Under the pieces are notes generated by a model, which had not been told where the DNA came from, made no database searches, and saw only the letters and a program-made list of their open reading frames with translations. Made by a program: the position numbers and the translations under genes. From assembly GCA_937128055.1 (NCBI GenBank), contig CAKZMC010000015.1:1-36068 (forward strand): a stretch of 36,068 bases of DNA. Direction: 5' to 3'. Shown here piece after piece: positions 1-7,124 of the stretch; within the stretch, counting starts at the first letter, position 1, and each line of letters begins with the position of its first letter. This stretch comes from an uncultured Actinomycetes bacterium (lineage in GTDB: Bacteria; Actinomycetota; Geothermincolia; Geothermincolales; RBG-13-55-18).

Positions 1-65
1 TCCACGTGACCTATGGTGCCCACGTTGACGTGGGGCTTGGTCCTCTCGAACTTCTTCTTGGCCAT
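1..65 (-). CDS. tuf: Elongation factor Tu, N-terminal fragment
   Basis: This is the beginning of the EF-Tu gene, cut by the window edge after 21 complete codons. EF-Tu is the GTPase that delivers aminoacyl-tRNA to the ribosome in the cytoplasm. The visible protein begins MAKKKFERTKPHVNVGTIGH, the standard N-terminus leading into the first GTP-binding loop. A strong ribosome binding site (AGGAGG, rc of 72-77) precedes the ATG at 65. Upstream on the same strand lie tRNA-Met and tRNA-Thr, a common arrangement around bacterial tuf. The rest of the gene lies outside the window. Confidence 0.95.
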   Translation of the reverse strand, partial: MAKKKFERTKPHVNVGTIGHV

Positions 66-294
66 TTTGACCCTCCTATGCTCATCGCGCCACGCGCTTT
101 CCGCCGCCCCGGAAATACACCCCCGGCGCAAGGGCCGTCTGCGGCTCCCGCCGGCCGGTGCACTCCACCGGGGATTCCAGGCGAAACAACTCCGCTAAAT
201 GGATGAGAAGCCCGCAGGCGGGCTCCTTGCCTCGTATCCCTAACCGCGGCTTCGCCGCATCTATGGTGTCCGAACGGGAAAATCCCGGCTATGC
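66..294 (-). other. Leader between tRNA-Met and tuf with three short hairpins
   Basis: No gene is visible here. Three perfect small stem-loops are present: 209-215 with 218-224 (AGCCCGC/GCGGGCT), 246-250 with 254-258 (GCGGC, loop TTC), and 275-279 with 283-287 (CGGGA/TCCCG). Read on the minus strand they follow the tRNA-Met 3' end and precede the tuf ribosome site. They could be tRNA processing or attenuation structures of a tRNA-tuf transcript. None has a convincing U-tract, and I do not see a clear separate tuf promoter. Confidence 0.3.
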
Positions 295-371
295 TGGTAG
301 CGGTGAGAGGACTCGAACCTCTGACCCCACGGGTATGAACCGTGTGCTCTGACCATCTGAGCTACACCGCC
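295..371 (-). tRNA. tRNA-Met (anticodon CAT)
   Basis: The minus strand folds into a complete tRNA cloverleaf: acceptor GGCGGTG pairing with CACCGCT (one G-U at the end), discriminator A, an encoded CCA at 295-297, the D-arm GCTCAG...GAGC, a T-arm with GGTTCGAGTCC, and an anticodon stem CACGG/CCGTG around the loop TTCATAC. The anticodon is CAT. The first pair can form a G-U wobble rather than the C-A mismatch typical of initiator tRNA, so an elongator Met tRNA is most likely; an Ile2 tRNA with modified CAT is not excluded. Confidence 0.9.
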
Positions 372-409
372 GCATATATCTATTATGCCAAAGGACGGCG
401 CTCAAGCAA

Positions 410-485
410 TGGAGCCCGCTAGCAGACTCGAACTGCTGACCCCATCCTTACCATGGATGTGCTCTACCAACTGAGCTAAGCGGGC
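410..485 (-). tRNA. tRNA-Thr (anticodon GGT)
   Basis: A full cloverleaf on the minus strand: acceptor GCCCGCT with AGCGGGC, encoded CCA at 410-412, D-arm GCTCAGTTGGTAGAGC, T-arm with AGTTCGAGTCT, and anticodon stem CATCC/GGATG around the loop ATGGTAA. The anticodon GGT reads threonine codons. It lies 38 bases upstream of tRNA-Met and is probably cotranscribed with it and tuf. A -10-like hexamer TATAGT sits at 516-521 (minus strand), 31 bases upstream, without a good -35. Confidence 0.93.
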
Positions 486-617
486 TCGTGGGCGCCGACG
501 CGCATCATTCATGTTACTATATGAGCCTCCCGTCAGCAACAGAAATCGCACTTCCCGCCCAGGGGAAACGGCCCCCGTCCGCCGCACGCGCGCCGCTTGC
601 CGCGCGCCCGGAAAGGG

Positions 618-644
618 GCGGGGACGGGACTTGACGTCCCGTCC
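618..644 (-). terminator. Perfect 11-bp hairpin downstream of the SCP2-like gene
   Basis: Positions 618-628 (GGGGACGGGAC) pair perfectly with 634-644, leaving the loop TTGAC. The hairpin lies about 95 bases past the stop of the minus-strand SCP2-like gene and before the tRNA-Thr gene. On the minus strand only a short CCTTTCC tract follows, so it is a terminator by position and stem strength rather than by a classic U-run. Confidence 0.4.
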
Positions 645-739
645 CCTTCAGGATATCGGCGGTTTCGCGCCAGGGAGTCCCTTCTCTCCTTCCTTAACGG
701 CCTCTGCTGGTTATTTTTTCCATCACATCGTCGTCCATG

Positions 740-1318
740 TCAAGCCATGAGGTTGCCCAGGGCCATGGCAAAGGACATATCGCCCTCGATCTTCAGTTTC
801 CCTTGCATGAAGGCCATGGGCCCCGGCAGCTCCCCTGACTGTATCTTGGCCCAGTCCTCGAGGGCCGCCTTGAAGCTCACCGTCGGCGAATCCGCCCCGC
901 CGAAGACCACCTTCAGGGCGGCGTTGGAGCCGTCCGGCAGGGAGAGCTCCACGTTCATGGTTCCCTTGGTGGCCAGCAGGGCGTCGTACCTCTTGCGGCT
1001 CGCCGCCTGGCCCATGTCGGTGAAGGTATCCATGGCGCCTTCCATCTTTCCCGTCACCGCCCTGCGCCATACGTCCTCCGAAAGCACCACCTTTATCAGG
1101 GGATTATCGAGAGGCCCCTCGCTTACCGTGAGATCCTTGGCATCCTTGACCGTTACCCCGTATACGTAAGTCTGGTCGCCCTCGACATCGAACTCCACCG
1201 TGAAAACGGTGCCCTCCATGCCTGAAATAGTGGCACCTGCCAGTTGCTCCTCCACCAGCTTGGGCACGTACTCCTCGAAATACTCCTTTACGGTCACGCT
1301 CTCGCTAACTGGCTCCAT
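740..1318 (-). CDS. SCP2 sterol/lipid-carrier domain protein
   Basis: A 192-residue soluble protein without a signal peptide. The C-terminal part (about 110-190) has the SCP2 pattern: a beta-rich stretch, a segment rich in small and hydrophobic residues, then MQGKLKIEGDMSFAM, the typical GKLkIxGD motif near the family's end. SCP2 domains bind lipids, sterols or acyl-CoAs in a hydrophobic tunnel. The N-terminal half (about 35-95, ending VVLSEDVWRRAVTGK) has a similar rhythm, so the protein may hold one and a half or two SCP2-like units. The ATG at 1318 has a strong AAGGAGGT site in front. The gene diverges from a CoA ligase subunit, and its promoter overlaps a palindrome (1412-1443). A role in acyl-CoA or lipid handling is inferred; the ligand is unknown. 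Confidence 0.75.
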   Translation of the reverse strand: MEPVSESVTVKEYFEEYVPKLVEEQLAGATISGMEGTVFTVEFDVEGDQTYVYGVTVKDAKDLTVSEGPLDNPLIKVVLSEDVWRRAVTGKMEGAMDTFTDMGQAASRKRYDALLATKGTMNVELSLPDGSNAALKVVFGGADSPTVSFKAALEDWAKIQSGELPGPMAFMQGKLKIEGDMSFAMALGNLMA

Positions 1319-1411
1319 CCTTACCTCCTTTTCCAGAACTTTTTAAAGGATGCTTCACCCTCCCGCCAATGGGTAGCCCTTTCCCGGATTCCCGACAGCC
1401 ACCTCGCCAGC

Positions 1412-1443
1412 TATAATAGAACTGACATGTCATTACTATAATT
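1412..1443. promoter_or_regulatory. Imperfect 32-bp palindrome, likely operator
   Basis: The core TGACATGTCA (1423-1432) is a perfect 10-bp palindrome, and the symmetry continues outward so that 12 of 16 half-site positions match. It covers the -10 element and expected start of the minus-strand SCP2 promoter. It also covers a plus-strand TATAAT at 1412-1417 with a weak TTCCCG 17 bases upstream. Size and symmetry suit a dimeric TetR- or GntR-type repressor, but no regulator gene lies alongside. Confidence 0.5.
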
Positions 1444-1463
1444 GCGGGCTGCCGAGAAGTCAA
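1435..1463 (-). promoter_or_regulatory. Sigma-70-type promoter of the SCP2-like gene
   Basis: On the minus strand TTGACT (1458-1463) and TATAGT (1435-1440) are separated by exactly 17 bases. Each hexamer is one base off consensus. The expected start near 1428 gives a leader of about 110 bases to the ATG at 1318. Confidence 0.6.
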
Positions 1464-1572
1464 CCCTTTTTTTTGAACATTTAACCGTTCTGTTGTCTTG
1501 GCGGAAGAGGGGGCCGCACCGATGCTGTGCTTGAGGTGGCCGCATGCCCCGCATAAGAGGCCGGCGAACCGC

Positions 1573-1676
1573 GGGGTGCATATACGGGGGCCTAGATTCC
1601 CTGCACCCCGGCTTGTGCGGGTGCTTGGCCGGCCTCCCTTCGGGGGCGGCCGGCGGCGCCGCGAGCGGGGGCGCCG
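1573..1676 (+). other. GC-rich block of nested and alternative hairpins
   Basis: GGGGTGCA (1573-1580) pairs perfectly with TGCACCCC (1602-1609), and the same second segment (1603-1608) can instead pair with GGGTGC (1619-1624), so the two stems exclude each other. Next comes a stem 1628-1634/1648-1654 continuing into CCC-TTCG-GGG, a TTCG tetraloop hairpin. After that is a 7-bp stem 1654-1660/1670-1676. These could form a structured leader if transcription starts near 1424 on the plus strand. The role is unknown. Confidence 0.35.
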
Positions 1677-1687
1677 GGGTCGGAGTC

Positions 1688-1743
1688 TTGTCCTGGCCTG
1701 CGGTTCATATATTATAAGGTGCTGGAGAAAGGTGCTGGAGAAA
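1688..1743 (+). promoter_or_regulatory. Weak promoter and 13-bp tandem repeat before the CoA ligase gene
   Basis: TTGTCC (1688-1693) and TATTAT (1710-1715) have a 16-base spacer. Directly after the -10 box the 13-base unit GGTGCTGGAGAAA occurs twice in tandem (1718-1730 and 1731-1743), and AAAGG/CCTTT can form a small stem over the junction. The repeat lies where transcription would begin, a usual place for an activator or repressor site. Confidence 0.3.
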
Positions 1744-1794
1744 CCTTTCCCTGGCGGGAACGGAGCACGATAGAAACACGGAGGAGTGGCAGAG

Positions 1795-3246
1795 ATGATA
1801 AACGCCAGGCAAAAAAACCTCGATTACGCCTTCAATCCCCGCTCCATCGCCTTCGTGGGGGCCACGGAATCCCTGCGCAAGTGGGGTTTCCTCATCCTGA
1901 ACAACCTGCTGACCGGGGGCTACCGGGGCGAGGTCTTCCCGGTGAACCCCGGGCGCGAAACCGTCCTGGGCCTCAAGGCCTACCCCCGAGTGCTGGACAT
2001 CCCCGGCGAGATCGACCTGGCGGTCTTCACTGTGCCCTCCCGCCTTGTCATGGAGGCCCTCGAGGACTGCACGGCCAAGGGGGTGAAGGCGGGCCTGGTG
2101 ATCACCGCGGGCTTCAAGGAACTCGGCGCGGAAGGGGAGCTCATGGAGCGGGCGCTGGTAGAAAAAGCCAGGGGGGCGGGGATGGTGCTCATCGGCCCCA
2201 ACTGCCAGGGGATATGCTGCCCCGCCAACCGCCTCTACCCCTGGATGCCCGTGCTCTACCATCCGCCCCGAGGCAACTTGAGTTACGTGTCCCAGAGCGG
2301 CAACATCCTCAACATGCTCATCGCCCACGCGGACAACTCCGGCCTCGGGGTGGCCAAGGCCGTCTCCAGCGGCAACGAGGCCGACCTGCGCGTGATCGAT
2401 TATCTATCCTACTTCGCCGAGGACGCCGAGACGGAGGTCATCGTCTCCTACGTCGAGGGCCTGCAGGACGGCCGTGACTTCGTGCGCCGCGTGCGCGAGG
2501 TGTCCCTGCGCAAGCCCGTCGTGATCCTCAAGGGAGGGCGCACCCAGTCCGGCATATCCGCGGCCAGGTCACACACCGGAGCCATGGCGGTGAGCGAGGA
2601 GCTCTTCGAGGCCGCCTGCCGCCAGGCCGGGGTCATCGTCGCCGGCTCCGTCGAGGACTGCGGGGTCACCGCCGCGGCCTTCGTGAACCGCCCCCTCCCA
2701 CGGGGCAAGCGGGTGGGCATCATCACCGGCGGCGGTGGCCTGGGGGTCATAGCCTCCGACTTCTGCAGCGAGATAGGGCTGGAGGTGGCCCGCCTCTCCC
2801 CGCGTACCCTGGACACGCTGCAGAAGATGCTCCCATCATGGTGGGTGCCGGGAAACCCGGTGGACCTGGTCGCGGGCCTCGACTTCACGGTGATCAAGCC
2901 CGCCATAGAGACCCTCATGAAGAGCGGCGAGGTGGACGCGGTCATCTTCCTGTGGATCGGGGCGCCGCGGCGGAAAACCCCCGGCATCGGGTGCGAGCGG
3001 GGCATGGACATCTCCATGGTATGGTCGGCGATGGACAGGTACTTCATGGAGCATCTCGACGAGCTCTACGAGATCATGCGCGACCTGGATATTCCCCTCT
3101 ACATAGCCACCACCCTGGAGATGGGGGAGGAGGGGGGCGACGGGGACAACGGGGGCCGGCCCCTGATCTTCAAAAGCGTGGAGGCGGCCTGCCGCGCGGC
3201 AAGCGCCATGGCCGACTACCGGCAGTTCCTCGACTCCAGGGGTTGA
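1795..3246 (+). CDS. ADP-forming CoA ligase, alpha-type subunit (orphan)
   Basis: A 483-residue protein of the ADP-forming acyl-CoA synthetase (NDP-forming) alpha type, related to succinyl-CoA synthetase alpha. Domain order: an N-terminal CoA-binding Rossmann domain (SIAFVGATES near residue 17), a first ligase domain with IGPNCQG and SQSGN, the phosphohistidine motif SHTGAM (His260), and a second CoA-ligase domain to the C-terminus. Family members phosphorylate the active-site His from an acyl phosphate and pass the phosphate to ADP on an ATP-grasp beta subunit. No beta subunit is encoded beside it. The ATG at 1795 is preferred to the in-frame GTG at 1786 because GGAGGAG (1780-1786) sits 8 bases before the ATG and overlaps the GTG. 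The substrate is unknown; it faces an SCP2-like gene. Confidence 0.85.
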   Translation: MINARQKNLDYAFNPRSIAFVGATESLRKWGFLILNNLLTGGYRGEVFPVNPGRETVLGLKAYPRVLDIPGEIDLAVFTVPSRLVMEALEDCTAKGVKAGLVITAGFKELGAEGELMERALVEKARGAGMVLIGPNCQGICCPANRLYPWMPVLYHPPRGNLSYVSQSGNILNMLIAHADNSGLGVAKAVSSGNEADLRVIDYLSYFAEDAETEVIVSYVEGLQDGRDFVRRVREVSLRKPVVILKGGRTQSGISAARSHTGAMAVSEELFEAACRQAGVIVAGSVEDCGVTAAAFVNRPLPRGKRVGIITGGGGLGVIASDFCSEIGLEVARLSPRTLDTLQKMLPSWWVPGNPVDLVAGLDFTVIKPAIETLMKSGEVDAVIFLWIGAPRRKTPGIGCERGMDISMVWSAMDRYFMEHLDELYEIMRDLDIPLYIATTLEMGEEGGDGDNGGRPLIFKSVEAACRAASAMADYRQFLDSRG

Positions 3247-3377
3247 GGCGCAGCGGTCCGGTGCCCGCGCGCGACGGCCACCGTGGCGCTCCCCCTCCGA
3301 CCGCCCCCGGCCGCTGACGGCGGCGCGCCTATGCTGAAGGCAAAGCGTGCGGTGCCCGGCTATAAGGAGCCTTGACG

Positions 3378-4274
3378 ATGAGAAAGGGATCTGCGCTGAG
3401 CAGGGCCAGGAAAGCGGAGCTCTCCCTGCTGGCCGTGACCGTGGTCTGGGGCCTCACCTTCTCCCTCGTGAAGCGGACCCTGGAGTCCGTGCCCCCCTTT
3501 GTCTTCATGACCTACCGCTTCTCACTCGCCTTCCTGGTGATGCTCGCGGCGTGCCGGCGCTCGCTGCGGCGACTTGACCGCCGAACCCTGGCCGCAGGCT
3601 GCCTCCTGGGCCTCTTCCTCTACGGGGCCTATACCCTCCAGACCCTGGGCTTGCAGCGCACCTCGGCGGGAAACGCCGGCTTCATCACCGGGCTCTTCGT
3701 GGTCTTCGTGCCCATCCTCTCCACCCTCATACTGAAAAAGAGGCCCGGGGCCCTTTCGCTGGTCTCGGTGGCTCTTGCGGTGGTGGGGCTGGGCTTCCTC
3801 TCCCTGCAGCCCGGTCTCAGGGTGAACTCCGGGGACCTCATGGTGCTGGCCTGCGCCTTCACCTATTCCCTGCACATCATCTTCATGGACCGCTTCGTGG
3901 CGGAGCTTGACCTTCTCCTGCTCACCCTGGTGCAGATGGGAGTGGTCGCCCTGCTGCAGGCCGTGAGCGCTTTCCCCTGCGAGGATTTCCTCCTCCCCCG
4001 CGGCGTGTATGCCTGGATGACCATCGCCGTCTGCGGCATCCTCGCCTCCTCCGCGGCCTTCTTCATCCAGGCCTGGGCACAGCGGGAGATCTCGCCGGTG
4101 CGCACCTCGGTGGTGCTCATCATGGAGCCGGTGTTCTCCATTCTTTTCGGCATGCTCCTCCTGGCCGAGAGGCTGAGCTGGAGAGGCTGGCTGGGCTGCG
4201 GTCTCATGCTGGCGGGGATGCTGGTCACCGAGATCAGGCCGGAGACGGCGCGCCGGGAGGGCTCACAGGTGTGA
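3378..4274 (+). CDS. EamA/DMT-family permease
   Basis: A 298-residue integral membrane protein with about ten hydrophobic segments arranged as two EamA repeats (about 15-140 and 155-285). The first helix carries the common [11 protein letters not shown] pattern, and the second repeat ends with [16 protein letters not shown], which matches the EamA consensus around the ninth helix. Family members export amino acids, metabolites or nucleotide sugars; the substrate cannot be told here. The ATG at 3378 follows AAGGAG (3364-3369) by 8 bases, better than the in-frame TTG at 3372. It lies 131 bases after the CoA ligase subunit on the same strand. Its 3' end overlaps the convergent transporter ATPase by 12 bases. 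Confidence 0.88.
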   Translation: MRKGSALSRARKAELSLLAVTVVWGLTFSLVKRTLESVPPFVFMTYRFSLAFLVMLAACRRSLRRLDRRTLAAGCLLGLFLYGAYTLQTLGLQRTSAGNAGFITGLFVVFVPILSTLILKKRPGALSLVSVALAVVGLGFLSLQPGLRVNSGDLMVLACAFTYSLHIIFMDRFVAELDLLLLTLVQMGVVALLQAVSAFPCEDFLLPRGVYAWMTIAVCGILASSAAFFIQAWAQREISPVRTSVVLIMEPVFSILFGMLLLAERLSWRGWLGCGLMLAGMLVTEIRPETARREGSQV

Positions 4275-5009
4275 GAGGATCTTGGAGAAGAAATCCCGGG
4301 CGCGGGGGCTGCGCGGGTTGGTAAATATTTCCACAGGAACGCCTTCCTCCACGATCTCGCCCTCGTCCATGAAGATGAGGCGGTCGCCCACCTCGCGGGC
4401 GAACCCCATCTCGTGGGTGACCACCAGCATGGTCATCCCCGAGCGCGCCAGGTCCTTCATGACGTCCAGGACCTCCTTGACCAGCTCGGGGTCGAGGGCC
4501 GAGGTCACCTCGTCGAAGAGCATGAGGTCGGGGTCCATGGCCAGGGAGCGCGCGATGGCCACCCTCTGCTGCTGCCCACCGGAGAGATGGGCGGGGTAGG
4601 CATGGGCCTTGTCCCGCAGCCCCACCCTCTCCAGCAGCTGCAGGGCCTTCTCCTCCGCCTCGGCCGCGTCCATCTTCCTCACCTTCACCGGGGCCAGGAT
4701 CACGTTGCGCAGGGCGGTAAGGTGGGGGAAGAGGTTGAAACTCTGGAAGACGATGCCCACCTTCTGGCGCACGGCGTTGATGTTCACCCTGTGATCGGTG
4801 ATGTCCACCCCCTCGATATAGATGTGCCCGCTGGTGGCATGCTCCAGGCCGTTGATGCAGCGCAGGAGGGTGCTCTTCCCGGAGCCGCTGGGGCCCACGA
4901 TCACCAGCACCTCGGAGGGCTTGACCCGCAGGTTGACTCCCTTAAGCACCTCGTGGAAGCCGAATTTCTTGTGGAGATCGATTACCTCCACCATGTATTC
5001 CTTATCCAT
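4263..5009 (-). CDS. Polar amino acid ABC transporter ATP-binding protein
   Basis: The 248-residue cytoplasmic ATPase of a polar amino acid importer (GlnQ/HisP type). It has Walker [11 protein letters not shown]-loop [10 protein letters not shown], signature LSGGQQQR, Walker [15 protein letters not shown] and the switch His in VVTHEMG. ATP hydrolysis drives uptake through the permease encoded upstream (5162-5938). The start is a choice between ATG 5009 (MDKEYMVEV, after GGGAG) and ATG 4994 ([12 protein letters not shown], after AAGGA). A longer in-frame extension to 5093 has no family counterpart. It is the last gene of the operon binding protein, permease, ATPase. Confidence 0.92.
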   Translation of the reverse strand: MDKEYMVEVIDLHKKFGFHEVLKGVNLRVKPSEVLVIVGPSGSGKSTLLRCINGLEHATSGHIYIEGVDITDHRVNINAVRQKVGIVFQSFNLFPHLTALRNVILAPVKVRKMDAAEAEEKALQLLERVGLRDKAHAYPAHLSGGQQQRVAIARSLAMDPDLMLFDEVTSALDPELVKEVLDVMKDLARSGMTMLVVTHEMGFAREVGDRLIFMDEGEIVEEGVPVEIFTNPRSPRARDFFSKILSHL

Positions 5010-5161
5010 GCCTCGCTCCCTTAGCGCCCCCTCCGCCTTTTCCGCCACGCCGCCCATGAGTGGAGCGCGCACGTCGCCCGCCGCGCCATCCATCCCGCTT
5101 CCATCCTATTCTAACCCATGTTCCCATCCACGCACGCACATGCCGGCCCGCGCAGCGCCGC

Positions 5162-5938
5162 CTATTCGCCCGCGGAAAGCCTCTTCGTGAGGTACTGCAC
5201 CAGGCGCATGAGGGGCAGGGTGATGATGAGGTAGCATATGGCCGCGCAGACCAACGGGGTAACATTGTAATACTTCCCCATCATCTCCGTCGCCCGGCGC
5301 GTCACCTCGGCCAGCGCTATCACCGACAGGAGGGCCGTGTCCTTGAGGAGGGCGATAAACTCGTTGGAGAGGGGCGGGATGACGTTGCGGATGGCCTGGG
5401 GGAGCACGACGTGGCGCATGGCCTGTAAATACCCCATGCCCAGGGAACGCGCCGCCTCCATCTGGCCCTTGTGTATGGACTCGATGCCGGCCCGGAAGAT
5501 CTCCGCCTCATATGCCGCGTAGCAGATGGTGAGGGCGGCCACCCCAGCCACGAAGGGGTCCAGCTTGAAGCCAAGGTAGGCCAGCCCGTAGTAAACGATG
5601 AGGATCTGCAGCAGCAGCGGCATGCCCCGGATGACGTCGATGTAGATGACGGCCAGCACGCGCAGGACCCGCAGGCGCGATATCCTCGCCATGGCGATGA
5701 TCAGCCCCACGGCGAGGATGAACACCTCCGAGACCACCGCCAGCCTCACGGTGAGCGAAAGGCCTCGCAGCACGTAGGGCATGGACTTGCGGAAGGTGTT
5801 CCCGTTGAAGAACTCGTCGATGAAGGTCTTCCCCGCCTCGAAACGCAGGAAGAAAACCACCAGGAAGGCCACCAGGCCCGCAGCGAGAAGGCTTCCCAGG
5901 ACCCAAAAGACCTTTTTCCACCTCTCGTCGATGTTCAT
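5162..5938 (-). CDS. Polar amino acid ABC transporter permease
   Basis: A 258-residue inner-membrane permease of the HisM/GlnP family. An N-terminal helix (about 11-31) is followed by a periplasmic stretch and the core of about five helices. The EAA loop reads EIFRAGIESIHKGQMEAARSLG and is followed by VVLPQAIRNVIPPLSNEF, the region that docks on the ATPase. It makes the transmembrane path for the substrate delivered by the lipoprotein encoded upstream. The ATG at 5938 sits only two bases after AGGAGG; the in-frame GTG at 5941 overlaps that site and is less likely. It lies between the binding-protein and ATPase genes, with a hairpin (6058-6081) separating it from the former. Confidence 0.92.
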   Translation of the reverse strand: MNIDERWKKVFWVLGSLLAAGLVAFLVVFFLRFEAGKTFIDEFFNGNTFRKSMPYVLRGLSLTVRLAVVSEVFILAVGLIIAMARISRLRVLRVLAVIYIDVIRGMPLLLQILIVYYGLAYLGFKLDPFVAGVAALTICYAAYEAEIFRAGIESIHKGQMEAARSLGMGYLQAMRHVVLPQAIRNVIPPLSNEFIALLKDTALLSVIALAEVTRRATEMMGKYYNVTPLVCAAICYLIITLPLMRLVQYLTKRLSAGE

Positions 5939-6057
5939 CACCTCCTGATGTCGTCCGCGGCTACACAGAATGCGGCGAGGCGCTTACCGCCACGCCGATC
6001 GCCTTCGCCCGCAGCCAGATTGCGCCGCATCGAAAGAACGGCGACCGGCAGAAGCAA

Positions 6058-6081
6058 GAAGGGCCCGCGAGCGGGCCCTTC
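6058..6081 (-). terminator. Intercistronic hairpin between binding-protein and permease genes
   Basis: GAAGGGCCCG (6058-6067) pairs perfectly with 6072-6081 around a CGAG loop. On the minus strand it falls 35 bases after the binding-protein stop and 120 bases before the permease start, and is followed by TTGCTTCTG. In solute-uptake operons such a hairpin commonly stops part of transcription or protects the 5' mRNA, giving more binding protein than permease. That role is inferred. Confidence 0.5.
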
Positions 6082-6115
6082 CAGGCATCACGGTTCTTCT
6101 TCGCATAAGGCACTC

Positions 6116-6919
6116 TTACGCCTTGCCGAACCACTTCTCGAAGATCCTGTCGTAGGTGCCGTCTTCCTTCATCTCGGAGAGGGCGCTATTGATAGCCTGC
6201 AGCAACTGCGTATTGCCCTTCTTCACCCCGATGCCGTACTGCTCGTCGGTCTTGATGGTGGCGACCACCTCCGTCTTGCCCCGGGTCTTGCTGATGTAGG
6301 AGTTGACCGGGAAGTCGTTGACTATGGCGTCGATCCTCCCCAGCTCCAGGTCCTCGAAGGCCATGAGTATGGTGTCGTACTTGCGAATCTCCTTGATGCC
6401 GGGTATCTCCTCGGCGGTGAACTGGCCCGTGGTGTCGACCTGCACGCCCACCACCTTTCCCGCGAGGTCCGCCTCGCTCTTGATCGCCGTGTTGCCCGAC
6501 TTCACCGCTATCGACTGGTCGGAATCGATATAGGGGTCGCTGAAATCGATCTCCATCTTCCTCTCGTCGGTGATGGTCATGGCGGACATCACCATGTCGT
6601 AATCGCCCGTCTTCAATCCCGGGATGATGCCCTCCCACTTCACGGAGACCACCTCCAGCTCCAGCCCCAGGCGCTCGGCGATCTCCTCGGCGAGCTCCAC
6701 GTCGAACCCCACCGCTTTGCCCTGGTCGTCGATGGACTCGAAGGGCGGGTAGGTGGTATCGCTCCCCATGAGCAGCTTGCCCTCCCGGATGGTTGTTACC
6801 TTCTCCTCCTCCTCTTTCTTCTCTTCCTCCTTCTCCCCGCAACCGGATGCCAGCATGGCCACCGCCAGGAAGAGGACGAGCAGTACGGCCAGCACGGCAA
6901 AGGAAGCTTTCCCTCTCAT
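6116..6919 (-). CDS. Polar amino acid ABC transporter substrate-binding lipoprotein
   Basis: A 267-residue extracytoplasmic solute-binding protein of family 3. The N-terminus has the charge MRGK, a hydrophobic stretch to about residue 23 and a lipobox LASGC (Cys27), so it should be lipid-anchored outside the membrane. A Glu/Lys-rich linker follows (about 28-40), then the bilobal domain starting GSDTTYPPFE and containing VGFDVELAEEIAERLG, MSAMTITDERK and the second-lobe DAIVNDFPVN. The Arg of TDERK and the Asp of VNDFP are the usual contacts to the alpha-amino acid group in this family. ATG 6919 follows AAGGAGGG. It is the first gene of the transporter operon and has a good promoter at 6967-6995. 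Confidence 0.93.
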   Translation of the reverse strand: MRGKASFAVLAVLLVLFLAVAMLASGCGEKEEEKKEEEEKVTTIREGKLLMGSDTTYPPFESIDDQGKAVGFDVELAEEIAERLGLELEVVSVKWEGIIPGLKTGDYDMVMSAMTITDERKMEIDFSDPYIDSDQSIAVKSGNTAIKSEADLAGKVVGVQVDTTGQFTAEEIPGIKEIRKYDTILMAFEDLELGRIDAIVNDFPVNSYISKTRGKTEVVATIKTDEQYGIGVKKGNTQLLQAINSALSEMKEDGTYDRIFEKWFGKA

Positions 6920-6966
6920 TTTCCCTCCTTGGTTCCCTTTTCCTGCACCTCCCCAAAGACGGTGAA

Positions 6967-6995
6967 ATTATATATTCTCCACCTGCAGATTACAA
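6967..6995 (-). promoter_or_regulatory. Promoter of the amino acid ABC transporter operon
   Basis: On the minus strand TTGTAA (6990-6995) and a perfect TATAAT (6967-6972) have a 17-base spacer. The start is expected near 6960, giving a leader of about 40 bases to the binding-protein ATG at 6919. Confidence 0.55.
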
Positions 6996-7036
6996 ACCAG
7001 CGGGGTTTCGCTTTCGATCTTCGCTTGCAACCAGGA

Positions 7037-7110
7037 GGTCACATCTTCGGCCGTTGCCCGGCACAAGGCGAAGAGGGTGCCGTGACCGGCCGGGGATCGA
7101 AGATGTGGCC
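7037..7110 (-). terminator. Long three-stage hairpin after the receiver gene
   Basis: The arms 7037-7049 and 7098-7110 form a 13-bp stem with one G-U. Inside it, 7050-7053 pairs with 7087-7090 and CGGCAC (7059-7064) pairs with GTGCCG (7077-7082), leaving a 12-base loop. It begins 15 bases after the stop of the minus-strand receiver gene ending at 7125, so it is probably the 3' end of that transcript. No U-run follows on either strand, so it might instead stabilise mRNA or be a small RNA element. Confidence 0.5.
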
Positions 7111-7124
7111 CTTGAAAGACGCGG

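Larger units (their letters stand above)
1319..1794. other. Divergent intergenic region: promoters, palindrome and GC-rich hairpins
   Basis: This 476-base gap separates the SCP2-like gene (minus) from the CoA ligase subunit (plus). It holds an AT-rich promoter/operator block (1412-1463), a GC-rich block of four potential hairpins (1573-1676), a second weak plus-strand promoter (1688-1715) and a 13-bp tandem repeat (1718-1743). Reading frames here look like GC-rich noise, and I see no protein-coding gene. Confidence 0.5.
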
